From the NCBI GenBank assembly GCA_002712765.1, contig PAUP01000083.1:1-39553 (forward strand): 39,553 nucleotides of DNA, written 5' to 3'. This document shows positions 9,243-16,254 of this stretch, piece by piece. This DNA is from Cytophagaceae bacterium (GTDB lineage Bacteria; Bacteroidota; Bacteroidia; Flavobacteriales; Flavobacteriaceae). A model generated the notes under the pieces. That model did no database searches. It was not told the DNA's origin and worked only from the letters and a program-made list of their open reading frames with translations. The position numbers were made by a program, and so were the translations under genes. Every line of letters starts with the position of its first letter. Position 1 is the stretch's first letter.

Positions 9243-9590
9243 ATGGCAACAGTAATCGGACAACTCGGGGCGGTGGCGGTAGCCGGAACCGGGACCCTGA
9301 CGGACATATACACCGTCCCCACAGATAAAAAAGCAGACGTTAATATAACAATCGCTAACCGGGCAGATACGGACACTAACATCCGCGTCGCGCACATAAA
9401 AGCAGCGTTGGCGGCAAGCGTAGCAGATGAAGACTATATAACGTATGATTTACCCACAAGTACCTTGGCGGATAATCGCGCCCCTATGAGTTATACAGCC
9501 ATATTGATGACCGCAGGGGACACCATAGCCGTATATTCTAGCGCGTCCGCGGTATCGGTGCAGGTCAATGGCATAGAAGAGGACGTTTAA
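9243..9590 (+). CDS. small beta-rich virion protein, unknown
   Basis: This 115-aa product has no recognised family. It is rich in Ala, Thr, Val and Asp with alternating beta-strand patterns (TLTDIYTVP, ADVNITIANRA, IRVAHIKAA), a layout seen in small phage beta-sandwich proteins at tail or head surfaces. It lies 2 bases after the tailspike-anchor stop and 2 bases before the next gene, so all three are probably made together. Because the tailspike anchor has no receptor-binding body, this protein is one candidate for the host-contact part. That role is inference only. Confidence 0.55.
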   Translation: MATVIGQLGAVAVAGTGTLTDIYTVPTDKKADVNITIANRADTDTNIRVAHIKAALAASVADEDYITYDLPTSTLADNRAPMSYTAILMTAGDTIAVYSSASAVSVQVNGIEEDV

Positions 9591-9592
9591 AT

Positions 9593-10009
9593 ATGGCGAT
9601 TAATATACCATACAAAGGTGGCTCCGACGTACTTCCGAGGCTGGCCCCCGATCTAACGTGGCCGAGCGCCCCCGCTACAGCGAACGTGACATATGTTCAA
9701 GTCCTATCAATAAACGCTACCGGGGGCTTGACCACGGCGCTATCCTTGACAGGTAAATATGCGGTGTCGCATTTAGCATTTATCAACATGACAGCGGAAA
9801 CCGTTACTGTTAAAATGACGGTCGACGATGTCGTGATATGGAACGACACATTTACCTCGGGCAATGCTGTAGAATTGTTCGGGTCTAGGACTGTATCAGG
9901 CGCAGGCCCGGACGAAGTGATGATGTGTGAAAAAAGCCTTTTGCTTGAAGTGCAAACCGCAACAGATACCGATATTCGACTAAACTACGTGGCGAGGCCC
10001 ATACTATGA
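9593..10009 (+). CDS. small beta-rich virion protein, unknown
   Basis: The 138-aa product is again predicted from its pattern to be mostly beta-strand (VTYVQVLSINATGG, HLAFINMTAETVTVKMTVDDVVIWNDT, LLEVQTATDTDIRLNYVAR). It resembles in style the proteins encoded at 9243 and 38254 and is likely a structural part. The stop overlaps the next start by ATGA (10006). No signal peptide, catalytic motif or membrane segment is visible. Confidence 0.55.
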   Translation: MAINIPYKGGSDVLPRLAPDLTWPSAPATANVTYVQVLSINATGGLTTALSLTGKYAVSHLAFINMTAETVTVKMTVDDVVIWNDTFTSGNAVELFGSRTVSGAGPDEVMMCEKSLLLEVQTATDTDIRLNYVARPIL

Positions 10010-10353
10010 ACGATTTAAAAACAATATTTGATAATGGTACCCACAAAGTACAGATCCCCGCGGGGGCATCTGTTAAATATGGAGGGCCGCCCACAACTAT
10101 CACTCAATTAGCGTTTATCAACCGCCTAACCGAGGATGAATATGTTGCTATTGATATGGCATCGGCAGGCAACACAGAAAACGCGGCCCGCTTGCGGCGG
10201 TTCATTAAGCAGTTAGAGCTGGCAGGGAAAATAGATCTATCTAAGCAATCAGTAATAGACGGGGTTAATGCGCTTGTGCCCTTTGGACTATTGACCGCTG
10301 ACAGGGCTAATGAAGTATTAACCGCAGATATTCAGCAAGAAGAAAGGGCCTAA
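10006..10353 (+). CDS. small tail-region protein with RLTxxExVAID-type helical C-terminus
   Basis: The first ~33 residues of this 115-aa protein look like a short strand region (THKVQIPAGASVKYGG). The rest is helical, with FINRLTEDEYVAIDMAS, a charged RLRRFIKQLELAGKIDL helix and VDALVPFGLLTADRANEVL-like end (here VNALVPFGLLTADRANEVL). The helical module is one I recognise from small proteins near tail-fibre genes in many phages. Its function is not known to me. It is translationally coupled to the previous gene (ATGA). The gene ends the tail block; 69 bases then separate it from the holin. Confidence 0.55.
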   Translation: MNDLKTIFDNGTHKVQIPAGASVKYGGPPTTITQLAFINRLTEDEYVAIDMASAGNTENAARLRRFIKQLELAGKIDLSKQSVIDGVNALVPFGLLTADRANEVLTADIQQEERA

Positions 10354-10356
10354 GTT

Positions 10357-10385
10357 TTGTATATCCTTCAATTGTCGCCCATACT
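10357..10385 (+). promoter_or_regulatory. possible weak promoter before the holin-lipase pair
   Basis: TTGTAT at 10357 is followed after 17 bases by CATACT. This lies in the only sizeable gap between the tail block and the holin, so a separate late promoter for lysis would make sense. The -10 box is poor and the match may be chance. Confidence 0.25.
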
Positions 10386-10422
10386 TAAGGTACAACATTT
10401 TAGTGAAAAAGGACGAAAAAAC

Positions 10423-10683
10423 ATGGGATCACCTCACGAAAGTACGGGGAAACTATGCTCTTTTGGAGGTTTCATGTTCGGCGCTTGGTCGTTTATTGGA
10501 GATAATGCAGTCGCTATTGGGGCGTTTATGTCCGTCGTGTCCGTGTTTGTGGCCCTGTTTTTCTATATATTAGATTACCGGGCTAAACGACGGAAAGAAC
10601 GGCAGGAGTTGAACTTGTTAACCGAGCTTGTTAAACATATGAACGAAACAAACGCGAAGCCTAAAGACCATGATAAATGTTAA
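10423..10683 (+). CDS. holin, one-membrane-segment type
   Basis: This 86-aa protein has a short polar N-terminus, a hydrophobic stretch (about residues 20-49, FMFGAWSFIGDNAVAIGAFMSVVSVFVALFFYIL in the protein) and a strongly basic tail (DYRAKRRKERQ), then an acidic/polar end. This is the look of small phage holins of the HP1/lambda-like groups, which form holes in the inner membrane and time lysis. ATG 10423 is chosen because AAAGGA lies 8-9 bases upstream. A longer frame from TTG 10357 has no ribosome site. The end overlaps the lipase gene by 14 bases, which makes a lysis pair. Confidence 0.7.
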   Translation: MGSPHESTGKLCSFGGFMFGAWSFIGDNAVAIGAFMSVVSVFVALFFYILDYRAKRRKERQELNLLTELVKHMNETNAKPKDHDKC

Positions 10684-11296
10684 ACATAGTGAATTGGCCG
10701 AAATATGCCACAAGGCGGCAATGTTCCACAGTGCAGAGGCCGCCGAACTTGAATACTTGATAGAAGATCAACCGGGGCAGACTGTCCTTGCCATCCGTAG
10801 CACTGAGGCGAGCGGTTTTTTGCACAATGGGGGGTGGCGGGACATACTCCGCGATCTGCGAGTATTCCCTACCAAGCACCCGTCAGCGGGATGGGGTCAC
10901 AGTGGATTCTTGAAAGGTGCCGATAGAGTGGCAAAAAGTTTAAAAGGGCTTATCAGCAAAGATAAGCCTTTAGTTTTATGCGGTCACAGCCTTGGCGGGG
11001 CTATCGCTTCGGCACTTGTGCCTATGCTTACAAATCATGGGTATCTGGTTGCCGGGTGCGTGACTTTCGGCGCTCCACGAGTGTTTATCGGGGGCCGCAA
11101 GTATTGCGTCGAAATGGTTCATTATAGACATGGTAAAGATATCGTTTGCTGTCTGCCCCCTGTGTGGTTGGGGTTTCGCCGTTGTGGTGTCACATTAGAA
11201 GTGGGCCGCGTTGGGAATCCCTTCCCTAACTTCAGCGACCATTCAATCAAAAAATACATAAGGGCTATCAGGGCCGTGGAAAGGGATACTTTATAG
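10670..11296 (+). CDS. class 3 lipase (alpha/beta hydrolase)
   Basis: The 208-aa product carries the full class 3 (Lipase_3) signature. The nucleophile elbow is GHSLGG with Ser107, followed by VTFGAPRV (131-138), the acid RHGKDIVCCLPP with Asp157, and His191 in SDHSIKKY. Upstream, RSTEASGF and GWGHSGFLKGADRV match the usual lid-side segments. The enzyme would hydrolyse acyl esters of lipids. No signal peptide is visible, so release would depend on the holin, whose gene it overlaps. It may damage membrane lipids during lysis, by analogy in position with LysB esterases of mycobacteriophages, though it is not related to them by sequence as far as I can see. The gene's 3' end overlaps the convergent gene by 29 bases. 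Confidence 0.85.
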   Translation: MINVKHSELAEICHKAAMFHSAEAAELEYLIEDQPGQTVLAIRSTEASGFLHNGGWRDILRDLRVFPTKHPSAGWGHSGFLKGADRVAKSLKGLISKDKPLVLCGHSLGGAIASALVPMLTNHGYLVAGCVTFGAPRVFIGGRKYCVEMVHYRHGKDIVCCLPPVWLGFRRCGVTLEVGRVGNPFPNFSDHSIKKYIRAIRAVERDTL

Positions 11297-11576
11297 CGTT
11301 GGCCTGACGGGTCAGAATGTAGGCCCGTAATTGTTTAAGCGCTCTAATGTTTTCGTTTATCAATTCCAACGTTTTAGGGTCTTCCATGGCTTTAGCGCTT
11401 TTTAAATTTATGGCGTGGACATGGTGCGCGTGAGAATCTAAGTCTAAAAACGTTTCTAGAACCTCTTTATAACTTACACTGTTGCCCCGTTCAACCTTCA
11501 CTAGCTCTGCATTGTCTGCGATGTCGGCTTTCAACACTTCAGTCATGTCGAATTTTTCATACAATTTCTTTGGCAT
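11268..11576 (-). CDS. hypothetical protein, last gene of the leftward arm
   Basis: I do not recognise this 102-aa soluble protein. It is helical and charged (FDMTEVLKADIADNAELVKVE, then LDLDSHAHHVHAINLKSAKAME and an INENIRALKQLRAYILTRQ helix). The start ATG 11576 is one base after the helicase stop. Its 3' end overlaps the end of the rightward lipase gene by 29 bases, so the two long transcripts collide here with no intergenic terminator. Confidence 0.6.
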   Translation of the reverse strand: MPKKLYEKFDMTEVLKADIADNAELVKVERGNSVSYKEVLETFLDLDSHAHHVHAINLKSAKAMEDPKTLELINENIRALKQLRAYILTRQANAIKYPFPRP

Positions 11577-11577
11577 G

Positions 11578-13089
11578 TTAGACCCCTTCTTTCATGCGTT
11601 TATATAATTCCAACGCTTTTAAAATATGAATTTGGTTAACCTCTTTTTCCTCAAGCGTTGAGGCGATCACTTCGTCAACTGTGTTTTCCGTGATAATTCG
11701 GTATATGATAGGTGGGATAGTTTGGCCCTGCCTATCAACCCGTTTATTAAACTGCAAATACAACTCAAGCGACCAGTTTAATGTGAGCCATACCGCGATA
11801 TGTCCCCCATATTGTAAGTTTAGCCCGTGTCCGGCACTTGCGGGATGACACACTAACATTTTTATAAGGCCCGCATCCCATCGACGCTGCAAATCTTGCT
11901 CTTGCTCTGGTGTCATGCCAGATTTAAGGAACTCGGCTTCAGGGAATGCCTGACGCAGCTTTTCGGCCTCATGTTTGAAGCTATACGCGACTAACAAGGG
12001 TTGGCCTTTGTGGGCGGCCTGTATGCGCTTTAATTCTTCGATTTTGCGGTCGTGTGTCGATACCCATTCAGCACCCTCACCATAATAGACCGAACCCGCC
12101 GCATATTGGACGCATTTATTCATTAATGACGCAGCGTTCAGGGCTTCTATCTCTGCCCCCTCAATATCTAAAAACATTTGTTTTTCTAGTTCGTCATACT
12201 CTTTGCGGTTTTTAGTGGATAGCTTGACATTTAAGTCCCGCACCGTTGCCGGGGGGGTGTCCAAGTGGTCAGCAGCTTTAACCCGGTGGATTATGTCATG
12301 TATTTTTTCGTTTATCTTTTCTTCAGCCCAATCATGGGGAACCCAATGATACCCCATGTAGTCCTCCTTATAAAAATATCTGTCCTGAAAGGCTGTGAAG
12401 GACGTCCCTAAACGCTCGCCACCATCTAATACGCATATTTGACCGAACAAGTCCCCGATAGATTTAGGAACGGGGGTGCCCGTCAACCCTATCACCCTGT
12501 CAAATTTAGATACTAGGCGTTTCCACCGCTTGAACCGTTTAGACGAAGGGCTTTTCATCTTGGTCAATTCATCCCACACAAGCGTATCAAAAGGCCACTT
12601 TTCAACCGGGGTTTTTTTAAGGACTTCCCCTAGCCACATTAGGCCCTCATAGTTGATTGTGAAAATGAACGCTTTGCTTTTCAGCGCCGAGGCTTTGCGC
12701 TTCATGGCCTCTTTTAAAAGCTTCTTATGATTTAGTTCGTATTCTTCACGGGCCGCCCCTTCTTCAGCACCAGATAGCACTGGTCGCCCCTCCGCATCTA
12801 CCGCCATTCGGTAATTGCTGACAGGCAGGCCGCCGCCCTCTAATATTTGGCAGGTCATCCAGTTGAAGTTATCCCATTTATATATTTCAAGAGGCCAAAC
12901 GATGCGGGACACTCGCAAGGGCGCAACAATCAATACGCCTTTACACTCCGCCCGGTCTGCCAGCTCATTGATCGCATGTAATGTGATCGCTGTCTTGCCT
13001 ACCCCACAATCCGCAAAAAGGCCAGATATGGGGTTATTAATAACAAATTGAGCGGAATCATGCTGGTAGTCGTGTGGTTTAAAGTTCAT
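11578..13089 (-). CDS. SNF2/DEAD-like DNA helicase
   Basis: The 503-aa protein is a superfamily 2 ATPase. The Q-like start FKPHDYQHDSAQFVI is followed by Walker A GVGKT (residues 29-33), a motif Ia VLIVAPLRV and motif II VWDELTKMKSPSS, i.e. DELT in place of the usual DEAH. Motif III is GLTGTP, and C-terminal motifs are GHGLNLQYG and LQFNKRVDRQGQ. Phage proteins of this type lie in replication modules beside VRR-NUC nucleases and probably remodel forks or protein-DNA complexes. The start overlaps the upstream VRR-NUC stop by ATGA, so the two are coupled. Precise substrate unknown. Confidence 0.88.
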   Translation of the reverse strand: MNFKPHDYQHDSAQFVINNPISGLFADCGVGKTAITLHAINELADRAECKGVLIVAPLRVSRIVWPLEIYKWDNFNWMTCQILEGGGLPVSNYRMAVDAEGRPVLSGAEEGAAREEYELNHKKLLKEAMKRKASALKSKAFIFTINYEGLMWLGEVLKKTPVEKWPFDTLVWDELTKMKSPSSKRFKRWKRLVSKFDRVIGLTGTPVPKSIGDLFGQICVLDGGERLGTSFTAFQDRYFYKEDYMGYHWVPHDWAEEKINEKIHDIIHRVKAADHLDTPPATVRDLNVKLSTKNRKEYDELEKQMFLDIEGAEIEALNAASLMNKCVQYAAGSVYYGEGAEWVSTHDRKIEELKRIQAAHKGQPLLVAYSFKHEAEKLRQAFPEAEFLKSGMTPEQEQDLQRRWDAGLIKMLVCHPASAGHGLNLQYGGHIAVWLTLNWSLELYLQFNKRVDRQGQTIPPIIYRIITENTVDEVIASTLEEKEVNQIHILKALELYKRMKEGV

Positions 13090-13373
13090 ACTGCCCCCGT
13101 TAGTTCAAGATCTAGGATGGTTTCCGCCTGCCCTTTATGGTCGCAGACGTAGACGCGTTGGCCTCGATCTCTCAATTTCTGTATTTCCCTTAGTTGCATA
13201 ACCGACAAGTTCCCGGTCTCGTTCTTAAACTCAATGAAAAATGACACCCCATTAGGGCATACTATCAGACGGTCAGGAACGCCCCGACGCGCAGGGCTTG
13301 AGAATTTATAGGCTATGCAGCCGCTTTTTGTGGCGTATTTGCAGAAGTCACGCTCGATTTTACTTTCGCGCAT
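13086..13373 (-). CDS. VRR-NUC domain nuclease
   Basis: This 95-aa stand-alone VRR-NUC protein has the family pattern: an early acidic residue (SKIERDFCKYA), the G-x-PDR motif (RRGVPDRLIV), the E-x-K core (FFIEFKNETG), a Q-containing helix (LSVMQLREIQKLRDRG) and a final strand (QRVYVCD). Members cut branched or structured DNA such as Holliday junctions. Phage copies are usually next to an SNF2 helicase, as here. The start lies 14 bases inside the previous gene and the stop is coupled to the helicase by ATGA. Confidence 0.88.
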   Translation of the reverse strand: MRESKIERDFCKYATKSGCIAYKFSSPARRGVPDRLIVCPNGVSFFIEFKNETGNLSVMQLREIQKLRDRGQRVYVCDHKGQAETILDLELTGAV

Positions 13374-13656
13374 TTATATATGCTTCAAGTTCGGCCTGTT
13401 CGTCGCGGGCGATCGTTTTGTTATATCGCGCTTTCAGCTTGTCGAGCATGTGGGGTCTACATTGCCCCTGTATTTCTAACATCATTAGGATTCGCAGGTC
13501 TTGCACAGGTGGCTTAGATTTAAAGAACTCACTAAGAACCAGCCAGTTTTGTAAATGTTTTGTATATTTATTCTCGTCATGCAGGGAAACCGCCCCCGCC
13601 GTATCTTCGCCCTTGCTAAGTGGCATACGTAAAAAACTCGGTAGTATTGCTTTCAT
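13360..13656 (-). CDS. hypothetical protein between DNA polymerase and VRR-NUC
   Basis: This 98-aa protein of unknown function begins MKAILPSFLRMPLSKGEDTAG and is followed by a helical region (NKYTKHLQNWLVLSEFFKSK and RPHMLDKLKARYNKTIARDEQAELEAYI). It is coupled on both sides: ATGA with the DNA polymerase stop at 13653, and a 14-base overlap with the VRR-NUC gene. This tight packing suggests a part in replication or recombination. No motif supports anything more specific. Confidence 0.6.
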   Translation of the reverse strand: MKAILPSFLRMPLSKGEDTAGAVSLHDENKYTKHLQNWLVLSEFFKSKPPVQDLRILMMLEIQGQCRPHMLDKLKARYNKTIARDEQAELEAYINARK

Positions 13657-15620
13657 TTTCTATACCTTCTATCTATGTACCCTTCAGCCTTTAAGGGCAT
13701 CCCTTCGGCCCACGCTGGCAGCGTACAAATTAATGATTCAAAATGTTCGACGTCTTCGAACGTGTCTTCTTTTTCTGCGATTATCTCGTCGTGTACCGTT
13801 GCGATAATCGGGAACCCCTCGGACTCTGCAGCCCTCATGCCGTTCGCCATCAAATCCCTAGAAAGGGCTTGGATGATATTTTCAACAAGTTTACCCCCAT
13901 ATGTTGTACACGTCCCCCATTTCATGCTAGCGCCCAGTTTACCATAAAAGGCGATGTTTTCGCGGTCGCGGCCCCACTTATCCTTTTTCGTGATAAGTCT
14001 AACTTTAGGATAGGCCAGCTTGCGCCCGGAGGGTAGACGGATAAATAAGAACCCTTCTTTTACTTTAAATTTTAAACGGTCTAGTGTTATGACTTTACCT
14101 GTCTTAATTGCCTGCTTGGCCGCTTTTTCAACGTCGGCCCATAGTTGAACTATTTTTGCGTATTTCTTGCGATAACTACGGATCGCGGTTTCGGCTAGGT
14201 CTTTGCCGATATCCATGCCATACCCTGCACAAGTGGCGACAAACGTATCGACCCACATACCATAACCACAGCCTAAAATTACTTGTTTACCTAGCTGACG
14301 TTCAGCGCTTGCGACTTGACTAGGGGGCTTATTAAAGATGAAAGCCGCCATATGTTTATAAATATCTTCCCCGGTTCTGAATATTTCGAGGGCTTCTTCC
14401 TCACGCGCCAGCCAGCACAGCCCCCGCGCTTCAATGGCGGCATAGTCTGCCACAACTAACTTTTTACCTTCAGGGGCGCAAATCATGGCCCGCATACAAC
14501 TGGAAACGGCTTCTAGTGGGTCAGCGTAAAACATTTCTATAAAATCAAGGTCGCCGCTTTTCAACACCTCGAGTATTTGGGGCACGTTTTTGATCGTAGG
14601 GCGCGAAAAATTGTGTGGTTGGAGCTTTTGGCCTGACCATCGGCCCGTTGTGGCCCCATGATATAGTAATGTGCCCCGCGCCCGGCAATCCTCTGAAGCA
14701 ATAACCATCATACTGACCAGCTTTTTGACTGATGCGCGTCCCACGCTCTTTTTAATACCTAGCACACGTTTAACTAGGGCAGATATGGCGGGGTGTTCTA
14801 AATACTCGTCAATGGTCGCCGCTTGGGTGTTCTTAAGTTGAACGTTTGAGTTATCATTGACCCATTCCAATATCTTTGCACGTTGTGTTGGGGAGATCCC
14901 CCCGGTCATCTTCTCGGCAATCATTACTTGCTTGGCTGTGTAGACGTCAACGATTCTTTGGAACTGGCGCACTGTCTCAATGTCGAGAGGGAGGCCCCTA
15001 TTATTAATAGTGTTATCTAATCGCCATATTTCTAGCTCTGAATCGTCCATGAGAAAATGCTTAACCTTTTTGACGCTCGCCCGCTCGGCGTTTGTATCAT
15101 CTATGCAATATTCTTGGAACTCTAAAAACTCGTCAGGTTCGTCACTAGGCGTTATGCGCGTTGATGGGTTGTTTTTGGTCGGTTTGCGGGGTTTGCAGAA
15201 TTTACGGATTAACGCCTTGCCCCGGGGGTCTTTGTTGACAGGGGATTTTACAGCCGTTGCGAATCCATCGAGCGAGCGCGGGAGGGCCAGCGTTGCAGCA
15301 ACAGCAGCAGAACACCGCCACCGCTCAATGTTTGGCACGGGCCACCCCAGCTTTACTAGTACGTTTTCAATAACTGCTTTTTCAAACCCGGCGTTATGCG
15401 CCCATATTAGGGCAAAATTATTCTCGAATGCTTGCTTAAAATCGGCGGGCATTTGGGGATAATCTAGGCGAGTATCGACGCTTATTTTTGTAGGCTGGTC
15501 ATCAATGGCATAAGACATCATAAGCACTTCACAGCTTTCATGTTCAGTGTATCGGATATGCCCCACGTCGCGGATATCTAACACGCAAAAGGTTTCAAAA
15601 TCTATGTGTAATTCGTTCAT
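13653..15620 (-). CDS. family A DNA polymerase with 3'-5' exonuclease domain
   Basis: The 655-aa protein replicates the phage DNA. The exonuclease domain is intact: Exo I DFETF (Asp7, Glu9), HNAGFEKAVIE (Exo II region) and YCIDDTNAERA (Exo III). The polymerase domain shows motif A DYAAIEAR (about residues 389-396), motif B RQLGKQVILGCGYGM (about 437-451) and motif C ATVHDEIIAE (about 605-614). There is no 5'-3' exonuclease domain. I chose ATG 15620, which puts the first exonuclease aspartate at its usual place close to the N-terminus. A 47-residue upstream extension would overlap the ssDNA-binding gene and has no family features. The gene lies behind a terminator-like hairpin (15645-15661). 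Confidence 0.93.
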   Translation of the reverse strand: MNELHIDFETFCVLDIRDVGHIRYTEHESCEVLMMSYAIDDQPTKISVDTRLDYPQMPADFKQAFENNFALIWAHNAGFEKAVIENVLVKLGWPVPNIERWRCSAAVAATLALPRSLDGFATAVKSPVNKDPRGKALIRKFCKPRKPTKNNPSTRITPSDEPDEFLEFQEYCIDDTNAERASVKKVKHFLMDDSELEIWRLDNTINNRGLPLDIETVRQFQRIVDVYTAKQVMIAEKMTGGISPTQRAKILEWVNDNSNVQLKNTQAATIDEYLEHPAISALVKRVLGIKKSVGRASVKKLVSMMVIASEDCRARGTLLYHGATTGRWSGQKLQPHNFSRPTIKNVPQILEVLKSGDLDFIEMFYADPLEAVSSCMRAMICAPEGKKLVVADYAAIEARGLCWLAREEEALEIFRTGEDIYKHMAAFIFNKPPSQVASAERQLGKQVILGCGYGMWVDTFVATCAGYGMDIGKDLAETAIRSYRKKYAKIVQLWADVEKAAKQAIKTGKVITLDRLKFKVKEGFLFIRLPSGRKLAYPKVRLITKKDKWGRDRENIAFYGKLGASMKWGTCTTYGGKLVENIIQALSRDLMANGMRAAESEGFPIIATVHDEIIAEKEDTFEDVEHFESLICTLPAWAEGMPLKAEGYIDRRYRK

Positions 15621-15641
15621 AATTTGTGCCCTGATAGTTGG

Positions 15642-15661
15642 AAAAGAGGGGCCGAAGCCCC
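15642..15661 (-). terminator. UUCG-loop hairpin with U-run between ssDNA-binding and polymerase genes
   Basis: On the minus strand GGGGC-TTCG-GCCCC (15648-15661) is followed by TCTTTTCC. It looks like an intrinsic terminator or attenuator with a very stable tetraloop. The plus-strand reading also ends in a T-run (ATTTTTTA), so it could act both ways. It sits inside a leftward operon, so it probably lowers transcription of the polymerase and downstream genes relative to the ssDNA-binding protein. Confidence 0.65.
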
Positions 15662-15669
15662 GCCATTTT

Positions 15670-16233
15670 TTAGAATAAATCTTCGCCGTCGTCGTCCATT
15701 TCGTCCAAAATGTCGAACTCGTCTTCAGCGTCAACATGTCCCGCCCCAAATGATTCACCATCCTTGACGAATTGGACAGCGCGAAGGTTAGCGTTTATGC
15801 GTTTACCAAATTGATTATCCTGTGCCCAAAAGCTAACGGTCATATTTACATAACAGCCCGCATACACAATCCCGTCTTCTTCGGCTACCGGGTTACGTCC
15901 ACGATCAACGACCACGGGGCGCGTTTTATTACTGGCAGGTAAGAACAGCATACCTTCATACCCATCATAGTCTTTTTCGTTCCCGTCTTGTAAGCAGTAT
16001 TTAACCGCTTTAGGGACTTTCCCTTCGCCCCATTTAGCGACCGCCGTAGCCTTAATTTTCGCCTTAATTTCGTCGATAATTTTAGCGTGTTCTTTGTTGT
16101 CCGGGTCGAGTAGTGCCGTTGCACTGAACTTCGGATCACCTTGCCCATTCACTTGTTGCGCTTTGAACAGCGTCGGGAAAGAAAGGCGCACGTTTTTAAG
16201 TAACACTTTAACTTCTGTATTCGATTTAGCCAT
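15670..16233 (-). CDS. DUF2815 single-stranded DNA-binding protein
   Basis: The 187-aa protein matches the DUF2815 type of phage ssDNA-binding protein. The N-terminus KVLLKNVRLSFPTLFKAQ, a central KYCLQDGNEKDYDGYEGMLFLPASNKTRPVVVDR, then VYAGCYVNMTVSFWAQDN and RINANLRAVQFVKDGE are characteristic of the OB-fold core. The C-terminal 20 residues are strongly acidic and end in Phe (DDDGEDLF), as in T7 gp2.5 and bacterial SSB, where the tail contacts polymerase and helicase. It lies between the RecB-like nuclease and polymerase genes, as in many phages. A ribosome site (AGAGAG) precedes the ATG. Confidence 0.9.
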   Translation of the reverse strand: MAKSNTEVKVLLKNVRLSFPTLFKAQQVNGQGDPKFSATALLDPDNKEHAKIIDEIKAKIKATAVAKWGEGKVPKAVKYCLQDGNEKDYDGYEGMLFLPASNKTRPVVVDRGRNPVAEEDGIVYAGCYVNMTVSFWAQDNQFGKRINANLRAVQFVKDGESFGAGHVDAEDEFDILDEMDDDGEDLF

Positions 16234-16254
16234 AATATTAATCTCTCTATTTTC

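Noticed and set aside
15621-15761. 47-residue N-terminal extension of DNA polymerase
   Set aside because: It overlaps the ssDNA-binding gene in another frame and crosses the terminator-like hairpin. The exonuclease motif begins correctly from ATG 15620.
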